From Rugalucina vietnamica (taxonomy: Eukaryota; Mollusca; Bivalvia; Lucinida; Lucinidae), in the NCBI GenBank assembly GCA_964017185.1, contig OZ024884.1, positions 12,625,548 through 12,689,547 on the forward strand: DNA of 64,000 nt. The letters run 5' to 3'. Both the position numbers and the translations under genes were made by a program. This document shows positions 53,928 to 64,000 of this stretch, one piece after another; within the stretch, counting starts at the first letter, position 1; every line of letters starts with the position of its first letter. The notes under the pieces are model-generated. The model worked only from the letters and a program-made list of their open reading frames with translations. It searched no databases and was not told the origin of the DNA.

Positions 53928-54727
53928 AGGTGAAGATTCGAGTAAAAATTGGACAAAAAGTTCATTGCCTTGCTAAAGCCATAGGGCCAAAACTGAATTT
54001 GAAATGTCATTGAGTTTGAGGCACAAAAACTGATGAGTGCAAACTCTAAGAGGTCCTTGTTTGGTTAGTTCATTAGCTTTCTCAGAAGCCAAAAGGTTAA
54101 AAAGGACTATTAGTTGTGTGTAGTAAAGGTCAAAAGTCAGAAAGCATTATTAGTTGTGTGTAGGAAGACTGAATTGCCATTGAGTGTATTAAAGCACATA
54201 AACTTTTAAGTGCAAAGTCTTAGATGAGAAAAACAGGGCATATGTAGTAACATAGGGAAAGATCAGCTCTTAGTGGGAAGCTCTTAGTGGGAAATGTTAT
54301 GTACTTATTAATGTTTAAAAGTGAAATGGGCGGTATTTGAGTCGTAAAAGATCAGTACTTAGGTCAGAGATGAGCTGCAGTAGTTATCTGGGAAATGGTT
54401 TAGATTTGAGAAGCAAAGCATGAATGATTTAGTGAAAGAAATAGTTACATATGATGGTAAAAAACATATATTTGTATTTGCAAAGAAGACAAAAATGAAA
54501 TTGTTTGGTAGACAAATAAGAACAATTCATGTTAAATGATACAAAAATAAATGCAATAATTAAGACTGAGGGCTTCTTCTGAACAGATTGTTCGAAGAAT
54601 TTATTCTTGCCAATTAATATGTATACGCATTGGTTTTGTTAATGTGATTTGCATATTTTTTGTCCTTATAAATTTTTGTTACACATAGTTCTAATATTGT
54701 GTATATGTGTCTTACTGTTTTGGGAAC
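53928..54727. other. Intergenic, nothing recognised
   Basis: TATTAGTTGTGTGTAG occurs twice near 54107 and 54148. An AATAAA at ~54546 has no evident gene. Confidence 0.35.
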
Positions 54728-55140
54728 CATTACGAAAACACGCCTATGCAATACCGGTATATAGAATTTTATGAACCTGTAAAAATTGAAAAATTTTAGT
54801 TGGAAAAAAAATTGATATTTTTTTTTTTTTTTACTCAAAACATTTATTGTGGGTACACGTTAGAACCGCGTCGCCGAGGCGGTTCTAACTAGTACCCACT
54901 ATCTATGTTTTGGAGCAAAAATAAGAAAAATAAGTATACCCCTACATACCCCAGTTTTACTATATGAAAGTGGGGTATAAGAGGCTATACATACAGGGAA
55001 ATGTTATCCTGAGGATAAGTGGTTCTAACGTGTACCCACAATCTATGTTTTGAGCAAAAATAAGAAAAAATATCAAATTTTTCCAATGAAATTTTTCTGA
55101 AAAAAATTTCTGTATATTGCATGGTCGTGTTTTCATAATG
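54728..55140. mobile_element. MITE-B full copy followed by an opposed half copy
   Basis: 54728-55014 is a + copy with core GAACCGCGTCGCCGAGGCGG. 55021-55140 is a reverse half starting inside the core (GGTTCTAACGTGTACCC). Confidence 0.85.
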
Positions 55141-55387
55141 ACATATAAAACATATCTATTTTTAGAAGCAACTGCTGTGATATAATAGGTTTATTGTTGT
55201 CTTTGTTAAAAGCTTTTCTTGTACACTTTTAAGACTTAATTTTCATCAAGTTTTGAAGTTGGTTATTGTCATGTTGTTTTGATATTGTTAATCTTGAGCC
55301 AATTCCTGCGGAAACTGGACCCTTGGTATTTTTAACTGAGATGGAAATTCAAACTGCTCATAAATTTACTGATAGAAACCGAAATTC
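55141..55387. other. Intergenic, nothing recognised
   Basis: AT-rich spacer. Confidence 0.35.
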
Positions 55388-55665
55388 CATCAGGAAAACA
55401 TGTCCGTGAAATGTGTATCTCCTCAAACCCCACTTTTATATAGCAAAACTGGGGTATGCAGAGGTATACCTATTTTTCTTATTTTTGCTCCAAAACATAG
55501 ATTGTGGGTACTCGTTAGAACCGCCTCGGCGAGGCGGTTCTAACACGTACCCACAATCTATGTTTTGAGCAAAAATAAGAAAAATAGCAAAAAATTTCCA
55601 CTGAAAATTTTCATTTTTACAGCTTTAAAAATCTCTATATATTGCATGGGCATGTTTTCGTAATG
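55388..55665 (-). mobile_element. MITE-B copy with perfect core
   Basis: 278 bp. The core reads GAACCGCCTCGGCGAGGCGG, with arms extending through GATTGTGGGTACTCGTTA and its near-inverse. Confidence 0.92.
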
Positions 55666-55676
55666 CATTGAGGGGT

Positions 55677-55770
55677 GGGTGGTGGCCTGGTGGTAGAGCA
55701 TTGGGCTTCCAATCGAGAGGTTCTATCCCAACTTGGGACACCCTGTTGGGCACTGTGTCCTTGGAATCTA
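55677..55770 (+). repeat. SINE head
   Basis: GTGGCCTGGTGGTAGAGCAT (A box) and GAGGTTCTATCCC (weak B box); related to the minus strand of 60631-60808. Confidence 0.7.
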
Positions 55771-55912
55771 TGATGGGGTTTAGGCCTCAAAAAGGAAATC
55801 TCAGGCAAGTTTTCAGATAATTCAAGTCTCATCCTCGGAGCCTCAGATGAGACTTGAATAATCTGAAAACTTGCCTGAGATTTCCTTTTTGAGGCCTAAA
55901 CACCATCATTGA
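55771..55912. repeat. Palindrome with ~65-bp arms
   Basis: TGATGGGGTTTAGGCCTCAA...CAAGTCTCAT and its inverse around CCTCGGAGCCTCAG, with one or two mismatches. Confidence 0.92.
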
Positions 55913-56353
55913 TTATTTTTCTCACCCATCAATTTATACCATTTTGACTCTGAATAGGCTTCAAATGCAGTTCAGGCATTGTTTTTTTCACGAAACAATA
56001 TGCAAATTAACCAGTGAAAAAAAAAATAATAATTTTGTATATGCACTTACCTTACAAAAAATATTCAATCAGCATTTTGTTTTGTGCAGAAAATCCTCAA
56101 CAAAATTAAATGTTGAGATTTTTATCAAAGCAGCAGACTACAATTACTCTTGTAAACTTCCTGAAATTAACACCTGCAGGGTTATTTTTGTCACTGACAG
56201 TTGACACCTAGCTCATCATTTCCTTATATGGAAGTACATGTAAAGATGTACATTTCTTGGCTAACTGCAGAAATGATTGGCATTTTGAGACAGCTTAAAT
56301 CTACTAGTACTGAGACAGAAATATCTCAGACAGGCACACAAAGGGATATGCTT
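55913..56353. other. Intergenic, nothing recognised
   Basis: The 86-codon frame at 55944-56204 shows no domain. Confidence 0.35.
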
Positions 56354-56460
56354 GTCTGATGGGTGAGAAATTCACTCCCCAGGTTATTGCTACGTGGTGG
56401 TCTTGTCCTGACATGGCTGAAAAACTGTTGACTGGGGTGTTAAACCCCAATACAAACAAA
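56354..56460 (+). repeat. SINE tail
   Basis: TCCTGACATGGCTGAAAAAC, TTGACTGGGGTGTTAAACCC and CAAACAAA. Confidence 0.7.
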
Positions 56461-56878
56461 TCAATTGAAATTTTAGGGTAAGGTCATTGAAGCCAGTCAT
56501 TCGTTCTGCTGATGCATATTAAAATTCTAAGAATTGTTGGCATTTAAACATTTATGAGAAGGTTGAATTTTGAGTGCAGCGGAGTTGACCAGGAAAAACA
56601 TAACCATGGGTCCCACTTAAGTTTATTTGAAAATGCTCTGTGGAAAATATTTTTAAGACAACATTCTGTACTTTTAAACTTTGCTTATATCATAACAGTT
56701 TTTAAATCCTTAATGCCATTATTTTATTATAATTAAACACAATCATTTTCATAAATATATTTAAGTGAAAATTCAGACCAAATTTTAACATTCCATTGCC
56801 ACATTAGCCTCACTGTGAGATATGAACATAATGCATTTTTGCCTGTGCAATCTCTAAAACATGCATATTAGACTACAT
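56461..56878. other. Intergenic with a worn MITE-F piece
   Basis: 56505-56600 resembles the inner part of MITE-F (CATATTAAAATT...GGCATTTAAACATTTATGAG). Confidence 0.4.
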
Positions 56879-57116
56879 GAGCCGCGTTGTGAGAAACTGG
56901 ATTTTTGCCTATGCTAAAACAAAGGCGCAGATCAGCTAGTTGTGCAGTAACTGCACAGCTGATCAGCGCCTTTGTTTTTGCTACATGGATAGTACAATTC
57001 CTCTTCTAAGTAAATCCAAAATTTCAAGCTTCAAGCACTTTTCTATGACTGTACAGACCAGTTTGCGTCAGACCTGGTTGAAAACCCCAAAGACTGGTTT
57101 TCTCGCATCGCGGCTC
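56879..57116 (-). mobile_element. MITE-A copy, CCGG-related ends
   Basis: 238 bp, ACAT duplication, core CTAGTTGTGCAG/CTGCACAG with a 3-bp insert. 57120-57200 looks like a further worn end. Confidence 0.92.
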
Positions 57117-57440
57117 ACATAACCATGCCAGTTTTTCCCACACGGGCTGGTTTTAGTCAGGGCTGGTCAGAAACGCCAATGATAACATTTCTCACATGAA
57201 ATATAAATACAGTCATGTTTTCAATATTCATGTTTTTTGAAATTTTGATAATTTATAATTCCTTATGTACATGCGGCATATGTTTTACAACTATTCCTTT
57301 GATTGCAATAAAGGGCAAACTACATAAAACAGTGTAGATAAAGACTAAAAAGAAACGGTTGATTCATATCATAAGGAACAACAACTTGTCAGAAGAAAGC
57401 CTGCAGTGGAGCTTTCAGACCAGGTTTAGCACAAATCCCT

Positions 57441-57721
57441 CATCATGAAAACTTATCTGTGTAATAAATACCCCCTTGAACCCCACTTTTATATAGCAAA
57501 ACTGGGGTATGCAGGGGTATGCCTATTTTTCTTATTTTTGCTCCAAAACATAGATTGTGGGTACTCGTTAGAACAGCCTCGCCAAGGCGGTTCTCACGTG
57601 TACCCACAATCTATGTTTTGAGCAAAAATAAGAAAAATATCAAAATTTTTCAGCTGAATTTTTTTTCAATTTTTAAAGCTCAAAAAATCTCTGTGAATTG
57701 CATGGGCAAGTTTTCGTAATG
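57441..57721 (-). mobile_element. MITE-B copy
   Basis: 281 bp, core TTAGAACAGCCTCGCCAAGG with two mismatches. Confidence 0.88.
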
Positions 57722-58035
57722 TGTAGAACCACAGAAGATGGTTTGAGACTTGAAATCTTGGATAAAGGAATTGAAGGGATTCTACTATCTACACATATTG
57801 GTTTAAACAACAGTACCTCTGACTCAGTGATGTAGAAAATGTATAGTTTAGGATTATTTGTTGATGAATAAATATACCATTGTCAGGAATATTTCATTCT
57901 TTGGGATTTTTGGCTCATGTTTGAAAGCAATAATTGTATTTTTGTGTATTTGACAAATTTTCATCATAATTAAGAGCTGTGTCATGAGAAAACCTATTTT
58001 TTTTTTTGCATAGCTTTTGATTGATCGTCACATAC
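57722..58035. other. Intergenic with a MITE-A start fragment
   Basis: GAGCTGTGTCATGAGAAAAC at ~57972 is a MITE-A end with nothing behind it. Confidence 0.4.
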
Positions 58036-58323
58036 CATTCCGAAATATTGCCCATGCAATATACAGAACATTTTTTTGGTTGAAAAAATTGAAAATTTCA
58101 TCAGAAAATTATTGATATTTTTCTTATTTTTGCTCAAAACATAGATTGTGAGTACACGTTAGAACCGCCTCGCCCCGCCTCGGCGAGGCGGTTCTAACGA
58201 GTACCCACAATCTATGTTTTGGAGCAAAAATAGGAATAAAGGTATACCCCTGCATACCCCAGTTTTACTATATAAAAGTGGGGTTTAAGGGGGTATTCAT
58301 TGCACGGACATGTTTTCCTGATG
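58036..58323 (+). mobile_element. MITE-B copy with enlarged centre
   Basis: 288 bp. The centre has an extra CGCCTCGCCC, giving GCCTCGCCCCGCCTCGGCGA. Confidence 0.9.
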
Positions 58324-58502
58324 TGTGAACTCAGAAATATTTGTGAGAACTTAATTTTTTCGACTTTGATGCCTTGAAATTCAAAGTTCTTGCTAACGAA
58401 ATCTTAAGTTGGAAATTCCTGAAGATAGGTTTACTCATAGCACAGCAATTTCATATTGGTATGGCCTTTTGTCATTATTACATGTACCATTCCATAACAA
58501 AT

Positions 58503-58737
58503 GAGCCGCATCATGGGAAAACCAACAATGTGGTTTTCGAACAGGTCGGACACAAACCGAGCTGTACAAGCACAGAAGATGGCTAGAAGTTTGAAATTTC
58601 AGATTTAGGAAGAGGAATAATTGTACTGTCCCTGTAGCGAAAACAAAGGTGCTGATCAGCTTCGCGGTAACTGCAAAGTTGATCTGCGTTTTTGTTCTCG
58701 CATTATGCAAAATGTTGGTTTTCTCATGATGCAGCTC
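58503..58737 (+). mobile_element. MITE-A copy, CAAC-type
   Basis: 235 bp, AAAT duplication. The core right arm is worn (CTGCAAAG). Confidence 0.92.
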
Positions 58738-58991
58738 AAATCATGTTGTATTTAATGAAACAAAGTGCTTTATTTATTGTTTTGTTGAGAATTTGATACT
58801 TTAAAAAAGAGAAATCCATTTTTAAATGTGGAATAAAAATGAATAATATAATTATCTTCTTATTGTCTATGAACTCCCCTGGACTACAGAGTGATCAAGG
58901 TTTCAAAACGTACTGCCTAAAAATAGTATCATTTAAGTTCCACATAGTAACCAGAAAACATAAAGCTCTATCCCATAATTCTCATTATAGA

Positions 58992-59188
58992 GGAGCATGC
59001 CTGGTGGCAAAGTGGTAGAGCATCAGACTCCGAATTGAGAGGTCCTGGGTTCGATCCCCACTAGCGGCACCGTGTTTTGTCATTGAGTAAACTCCCCAGT
59101 GTACTGGTTAAGACTCAGGAAGTGGTGGCTCCATCCCGACATGATTCAAAAATTGTTGACTGGGACGTTAAACCTCAAAACAAACAGA
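58992..59188 (+). repeat. tRNA-derived SINE, complete
   Basis: Head TGGCAAAGTGGTAGAGCAT and GGTCCTGGGTTCGATCCCC. Body AACTCCCCAGTGTACTGG. Tail ATCCCGACATGATTC...TTGACTGGGACGTTAAACCT and CAAAACAAACAG. The head is tRNA-like but has no closing acceptor stem. Confidence 0.82.
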
Positions 59189-59428
59189 TCCATCCCATTA
59201 TGATTAATAATTGTTGATTTGGACAGCAGGTCCAAAAAAAATCCTATGTTGATGTGTTGAATTCCCGTGCAAGTACTCATGCAGTCTATAAAGCTTATAG
59301 TAATTCTTTATTAGCAAGAACTTTATTTTCGGGAGGCAATGAATTCGCGAATATTAGCGAAAACTAAGTTCTCGCAAAAATTTCCGGATTTACAGTAGTT
59401 CACAGGCAGGATTGCCATACGTCAGGGG
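59189..59428. other. Intergenic, nothing recognised
   Basis: No signal. Confidence 0.35.
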
Positions 59429-59616
59429 ATCCGCGACACGAGTAAACCAGTCATCTGGGTTTCCACCAAGGTCTGACACAAACTGGCCTGTGCACCTACA
59501 GAAGATGGCTAGAAGCTTGAAATTTAGGAAGAAGAGGAATTGTACTATCTGTATAACGAAAACAATCTGATCTGCGCCTTTGTTTTCACATATCCAGTTT
59601 TCTTGTGACGCGGCTT
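59429..59616 (+). mobile_element. MITE-A copy lacking most of the core
   Basis: 188 bp. AACGAAAACAA joins directly to TCTGATCTGCGCC, so one arm of the palindrome is gone. Confidence 0.82.
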
Positions 59617-59965
59617 GGGGGAAAAGTCATGAAAATAAAAAAATCTTTTTTCAAAGTCAGAGACTTTTGCAAAGTGTTACGGGATTTGAAATCATTGATA
59701 AATGTCAGTTAAAAAAAATGAGATCAGAGCTGTGCAACTGATTTGTTTTGGGCCTTCGATTTGGGCCTTTGTTTTCCCTCCACAGATATTACAACCACCC
59801 TTTTTAAATCTGCAGGATGGCAGTGTGGGAATATAGGTCCCGTCTATTGGGGCGATGAAAATAGATGGGCTGCTTGTGCCTCCAGGCAAAGCTTATAAAC
59901 TACTGATGGACCAACTGGCTTTAAAGTCAGCCAGCTTATGAAAAATGTTTTTGTCAAGCCTTTGG

Positions 59966-60395
59966 GGCGCTCAGATAGTTGGTAGTGTATTTGGCTTCTG
60001 ACTTGCTATGTACCTCTGCTATGCAGGTTTGTATCCCACTGGCGACGGCAGCAAAAAAATATTGATTATTGAAAATTCCATCAAATTGTTCCTGTATCAG
60101 TATGTTCTGATGGTTTGATTGTCACCTGCCCAGCACGGTGGTATCACATGGTATTTCCGGACCAAACATCGAGACCTGCCCTGGCTTTCCCCCACCACTA
60201 GACAGTCGGCGTCTAAGAAGCAGAATTTGCTTTGCTAAGAATTACTTTGCTTGACGTCTATCTCCTGTCAGTAAGTATTAGTTGTACCACTCGTTATTGT
60301 GGCAACCTTTAATACGGGTTAAAAGTTTCATAAAATGGAGGCAATGTCCTGACATGACCATAGCTATTGTAGGGGATGTAAACCATCAATTAAAA
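59966..60395 (+). repeat. SINE, diverged
   Basis: Head GGGGCGCTCAGATAGTTGG and GGTTTGTATCCCACTGGCG, tail ATAAAATGGAGGCAATGTCC and GGGGATGTAAACCATCAA. Confidence 0.65.
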
Positions 60396-60418
60396 ATAAA
60401 TCTTAAAGCAAACGTTTT

Positions 60419-60618
60419 AAGCCCTCTATAGTGACTGTACAGGCAGGTTTGTGTCAGAAAACCTGAACATTAAGTAAACTCAAGGAGCAGATATTTCTAA
60501 AATAATTGGCCTGACTTAGCCAACTTAACATTACTTCAACCTGAACATTGAGTAAACTCAAGGAGCAGATATTTCTAAAATAATTGGCCTGACTTAGCCA
60601 ACTTAACATTACTTCAAC
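60419..60618. repeat. MITE-A scrap and a 78-bp tandem duplication
   Basis: 60419-60458 is a MITE-A internal piece (GTGACTGTACAGGCAGG). ACCTGAACATTAAGTAAACT at 60461 recurs at 60539 with the whole 78-bp unit. Confidence 0.85.
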
Positions 60619-60630
60619 TGTTTTTTTTCT

Positions 60631-60808
60631 TATTGAGGTTTAATGTCCAAGTCAACAGTTTTTCAGTCATGCCGTGACAGAGCCACCGCTTCCTGGAGTT
60701 AATGTGTCTTGCTCAAGGACACAATACGGTGCCATTGGCGGACATCGAACCCAGAACTTCTCGATTGGGAGTCCAGTGCTCCACAACTACACCACTGGGC
60801 TCCCCAAC
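60631..60808 (-). repeat. SINE, minus strand
   Basis: Complement reads AGCCCAGTGGTGTAGTTG, GAAGTTCTGGGTTCGATGTC, then a body with GTGTCCTTGAGCAAGACAC and tail GACTTGGACATTAAACCTC. Confidence 0.78.
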
Positions 60809-60810
60809 TG

Positions 60811-61025
60811 GGCCCAGTTGTTCAAAACTAACGACGTCGTTAGTTAACATTTCGTTAAAATTTCAAACATTAATATTACAAATACACTGTTATTTTTTGT
60901 TGAAAGGATTCTCACATTTTTTCAACAAAAAATAACAGTGTATTTGTTAATTTAGCTGATATTTGCTTAACAAGTTTATGTATTAACGATATTGTTAAGC
61001 TAACGATGCTTTGAACAACTGGCCC
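60811..61025. mobile_element. Foldback MITE-G, copy 1
   Basis: Ends GGCCCAGTTGTTCAAA and TTTGAACAACTGGCCCC. Inner pair ACACTGTTATTTTTTGTTGA and its inverse. Short ACTAACGACGTCGTTAGT palindrome near the left end. Confidence 0.85.
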
Positions 61026-61096
61026 CTGATTGTTAAATGAAAAACAGAATGTTCCACAACAGTATTACTGCCTTGGAAAGGTCAGTTATAAATTAT

Positions 61097-61330
61097 GTGC
61101 CGTGTCGTGAGAAAACCGTATTCTTGCCTGTGCGAAAACAAAGGCACAGATCAGCTTCTAAGTAACTGCTAAGCTGATCAGTGCCTTTGTTTTCACTACA
61201 TGGATAGTACATTTCTCTTTATCTTAAATCTGAAATTTCAAGCTTCTAGTCTGCTTCTGTGACTGTACAGGTCTGTTTGTGTCAGACCTGGTCGGAAACC
61301 CCGAAGACCGGTTTTCTCACCTCGGGGCTC
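61097..61330 (-). mobile_element. MITE-A copy
   Basis: 234 bp, TTAT duplication. The core arms CTTCTAAG/CTGCTAAG are changed without full pairing. Confidence 0.92.
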
Positions 61331-61411
61331 TTATTGGGTAATTACAAGTTTTGTAGAGCTCAAACATCATCCTCAGATTCAATGGCCTGTAGACTCTAAG
61401 AAACTTCCATG

Positions 61412-61465
61412 AGGCATGACCATAGCTGTTGAGTGGGATGTAAAGTATCTATTCAAACAAAACCA
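61412..61465 (+). repeat. SINE tail fragment
   Basis: GGCATGACCATAGCTGTTGA and GGGATGTAAAGTATC. Confidence 0.5.
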
Positions 61466-61493
61466 AACTAGACTAATTAGACTAAGACTAATT

Positions 61494-61728
61494 GAGCCTC
61501 GACGCGAGAAAACCGGTCTTCGGGGTTTCCGACCAGGTCCGACACAAACCGGCCTATACAAGCTCAGAAAAGAGCTAGAAGCTTGAAATTTCGGATTTAA
61601 GTAGAAGAGGTATTGTACTATCCGAGTAGCGAAAACAAAGGCGCTGATCAGCTTCGCAGTTACTGCGAAGCTGATCTGCGCCTTTGTTTTCGCATAGGCA
61701 ACAATCCCGTTTTCTCACGATGCGGCTC
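61494..61728 (+). mobile_element. MITE-A copy, CCGG-type
   Basis: 235 bp, AATT duplication, core CTTCGCAG/CTGCGAAG. Confidence 0.94.
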
Positions 61729-62003
61729 AATTAGACCCAGTTTTACTGCATAGAATTGGGGTATCAGGCAGAACATATCACAGACATGTAATCCTGATGT
61801 ATAACTGTTTAGGAGAGGTAAAAATATAACAGAACTATGTATTGTTTCCATTTTTTTTTTATTTTTTTCATTTTTTCTTCCACCATCCTCTCCAATAAAT
61901 AAATGTTCATATACATGTACTGAATCAAAATTTCATGCAAAAGTTAGGATGACGGGTCAGCTGTCAAAACAAAATAACCATATCCATAAACCCCATGACT
62001 ACT
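61729..62003. other. Intergenic with a MITE-B end scrap
   Basis: 61735-61800 (CCAGTTTTACTGCATAGAAT to CATGTAATCCTGATG) is the 3' end of a MITE-B. Confidence 0.5.
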
Positions 62004-62087
62004 GGGCCCAGTTGTTCAAAACTTCATTTTCTTAACCTGTCGTTAAGCCCTCAATTTGTTAACTAAATATCGACTTCAAGCGCAAAT

Positions 62088-62119
<32 letters not shown>

Positions 62120-62216
62120 CAACAAAAAATAACTATTTGTAATATCCATGTTTAAAAATTTATCCAATGGTTAACTAACAACATCTTTAATTTTGAACTG
62201 GCCCCTGGTTTACTTA
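62004..62216. mobile_element. Foldback MITE-G, copy 2
   Basis: Same GGGCCCAGTTGTTCAAAAC and GAACTGGCCCCTG ends. The middle of the left arm is replaced by a ~30-T run. Confidence 0.8.
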
Positions 62217-62240
62217 ACCAGTACTCCACAGAAGCTTCTA

Positions 62241-64000
62241 CCAGAGGACCAATGGTCCTGTAAACGCTCACCTGAGTCTGCTGCATATACCAATAAACAT
62301 GTTTGAATATTATGGTATTTAACCCCAGTGCAGGGGCAGATGAAGCCCTTGGGCCGTTTTCTTTTTTCAGAATAATCAATATTCTGTCCATTTCTTGCTG
62401 GCTTTTCCCTTCAAATGACATTTTAACAGTTTTTCCCATTCAAATGCATGGGCAACCCATGTTGACCTTGCCATAAACTTGGTCAAGGTCATCACAGGGT
62501 CATGATTTATATATACATTGTAGTACTATAGCCATGGATGCTTCACGCCAAGTTTCACTGAAATCAATCTATTGGTTTCAGAGAAGATATTTGAAGGGTT
62601 TTTACCATATATGGGCATGGTGGCCATCTTGGTCATGTGACCTAGATTATTAATATATACATTGGTTCCCCCATCCTATAGCTGCTTCACATAAAATTTG
62701 GCTTCAATTGGCCAAGTGGTTTTAGAGGAGAAGATGTTTGAATATTATGGTAATATTTATGTCTGATGTATATTGCCCCGTGGTGTGGGCATATGAACCC
62801 TTGGGTCCATTTTTTTTTCAGAATCATTAATATTTAGTCCTACTACCCATTTCCTGCAAGATTTTCACCTCAAATGACTTTTTAAAAGTTTTCCCCATTC
62901 CAATGCATTGGCGACCTATGTTGACCTTGTCGTAAAATAGGTCAAGGTGACCACAGGGTCATGATTTATATACACATTGTAGTACTTCAGCCTTTGGTGC
63001 TTCATGCCAAGTTTCTTTGAAATCGAACCATCAGATTCGGAGAAGAAGATTTTTGAAGGGTTTTTACCATATATGGGCATGGCAGCCATCTTGGTCATGT
63101 GAACTAGATAATTTATATATACATTAATTCCCCCATTCCATAAATGCTTCACATAAAATTTGGCTTTGATTGGCCAAGCGGTTTCAGAGAGGAAGATGTT
63201 TGAATATTATGGTAATATTCATGTATATTGCCCCGATGTGGGAGAGAGATGAGGCCCTGGGGCCCAATTTTTTTTTTTTTCAGAATCATTAAAATTCAGT
63301 CCTACTGCTCATTTTTTGCAAGTTTTTTCCTTTAAATGACAATTTAACAATTTTACCCATTAAAATGCATACGCTACCTATGTTGACCTTGCCGTAAAAC
63401 AGGTCAAGGTCATCACAAGGTCATGATTTACATATACGTTGTAGTACTTAAGTCATCGATGCTTCATGCCAAGTTTCATTGAAATCGGTCCAGTGGTTCC
63501 GGAGAAGAGAGTTTTTGAAGGGTTTTTACCATATATGGGCATGGCGGCCATCTTGGTCATGTGACCTGGATTATTTATATACACATTGGTTCCCCCTTCC
63601 CATAGATGCTTCATGTAAAATTTGGCTTTGATTGGCCAAGCGGTTTCAGAGAAGAAGATGTTTGAATATTATGATAATATACATGTATATTGCCCCGGGG
63701 TGGGGGCGGATGAGCCCCTGGTGCCCAATTTTTTTCAGAATCATTAATATTCAGTCCTACTGCTCATTTTCTGCAAGATTTTTCCTTTAAATGACAATTT
63801 AACAATTTTTCCCATTCAAATGCAAAGGCGACCTATGTTGACCTTGCCGTAAAATAGGTCAAGGTCACCGCAAGGTCATGATTTATATACACATTGTGGT
63901 ACTTGAGTCATCGATGCTTCATGCCAAGTTTGGTTGAAATCGGTCCAGTGGTTCCGGAGAAGAAGATTTTTGAAGGGTTTTTACCATATATGGGCATGGC
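62241..64000 (-). mobile_element. Non-autonomous Helentron (HINE), reverse, runs out of the window
   Basis: Its 3' terminus (CCAGAGGACCAATGGTCCTG on the + strand) is at 62241. Four core units of ~450-470 bp follow, each with CATATATGGGCATGG, GGTCATGTGA and AAGGTCA words. The 5' end must lie beyond 64000. Frames such as 62916-63152 are chance readings of the core. Confidence 0.85.

Noticed and set aside
19243..58323. Target-site duplication for MITE-B
   Set aside because: I compared flanks of several complete copies and found no consistent duplication at any length, so none is claimed.
58992..59070. Possible tRNA gene with good A and B boxes
   Set aside because: The acceptor stem does not close and a SINE tail follows, so it is called a SINE.

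Overview
The window looks like genomic DNA of a marine bivalve mollusc. There are no bacterial-style operons. The single host gene is split by canonical GT-AG introns. Repeats of types common in bivalves fill most of the rest: elements that open with an AGCTCACCTGAGC hairpin followed by a CCGTCCGTCGT microsatellite, tRNA-headed SINEs and foldback MITEs. The bivalve assignment is inferred from these repeat types, because no marker gene is present.

Layout. Positions 1-3795 hold MITE fragments and one 541-bp foldback element. Positions 3796-18158 read as one 14.4-kb Helentron (Helitron2-type rolling-circle transposon). It has a 5' hairpin end, a microsatellite, ~325-bp tandem repeats and a broken coding region at about 7.0-16.0 kb. 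That region encodes a papain-fold-like cysteine protease, a lysine-rich repeat tract, a DUF6570-like zinc region, an HUH Rep nuclease, a PIF1-type helicase and an APE-like endonuclease. The element closes with a 3' hairpin end at 18114-18158. A 1,072-bp nested insertion, a 113-nt intron-like segment and two frameshifts interrupt the reading frame. Non-autonomous elements with the same ends (HINE type) lie at 21526-23299 and, reversed, from 62241 to the window end.

Positions 18.2-42.7 kb and 53-62 kb are repeat-dense intergenic DNA. The main families are MITE-A (about 30 copies, ~235 bp, 4-bp target duplications, palindromic core), MITE-B (about 15 copies, ~280-330 bp, another long palindromic core), other foldback elements, SINE pieces and several minisatellites. 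No MITE-A or MITE-B copy was seen inside the Helentron, so it is probably a young insertion.

Positions 42723-52366 hold the only host gene I can support: a nine-exon Dbl-family RhoGEF (DH-PH, 418 codons) on the + strand. Its introns are full of the same repeats. A 45-bp tandem duplication over the exon 6 acceptor gives it two in-frame 3' splice sites.
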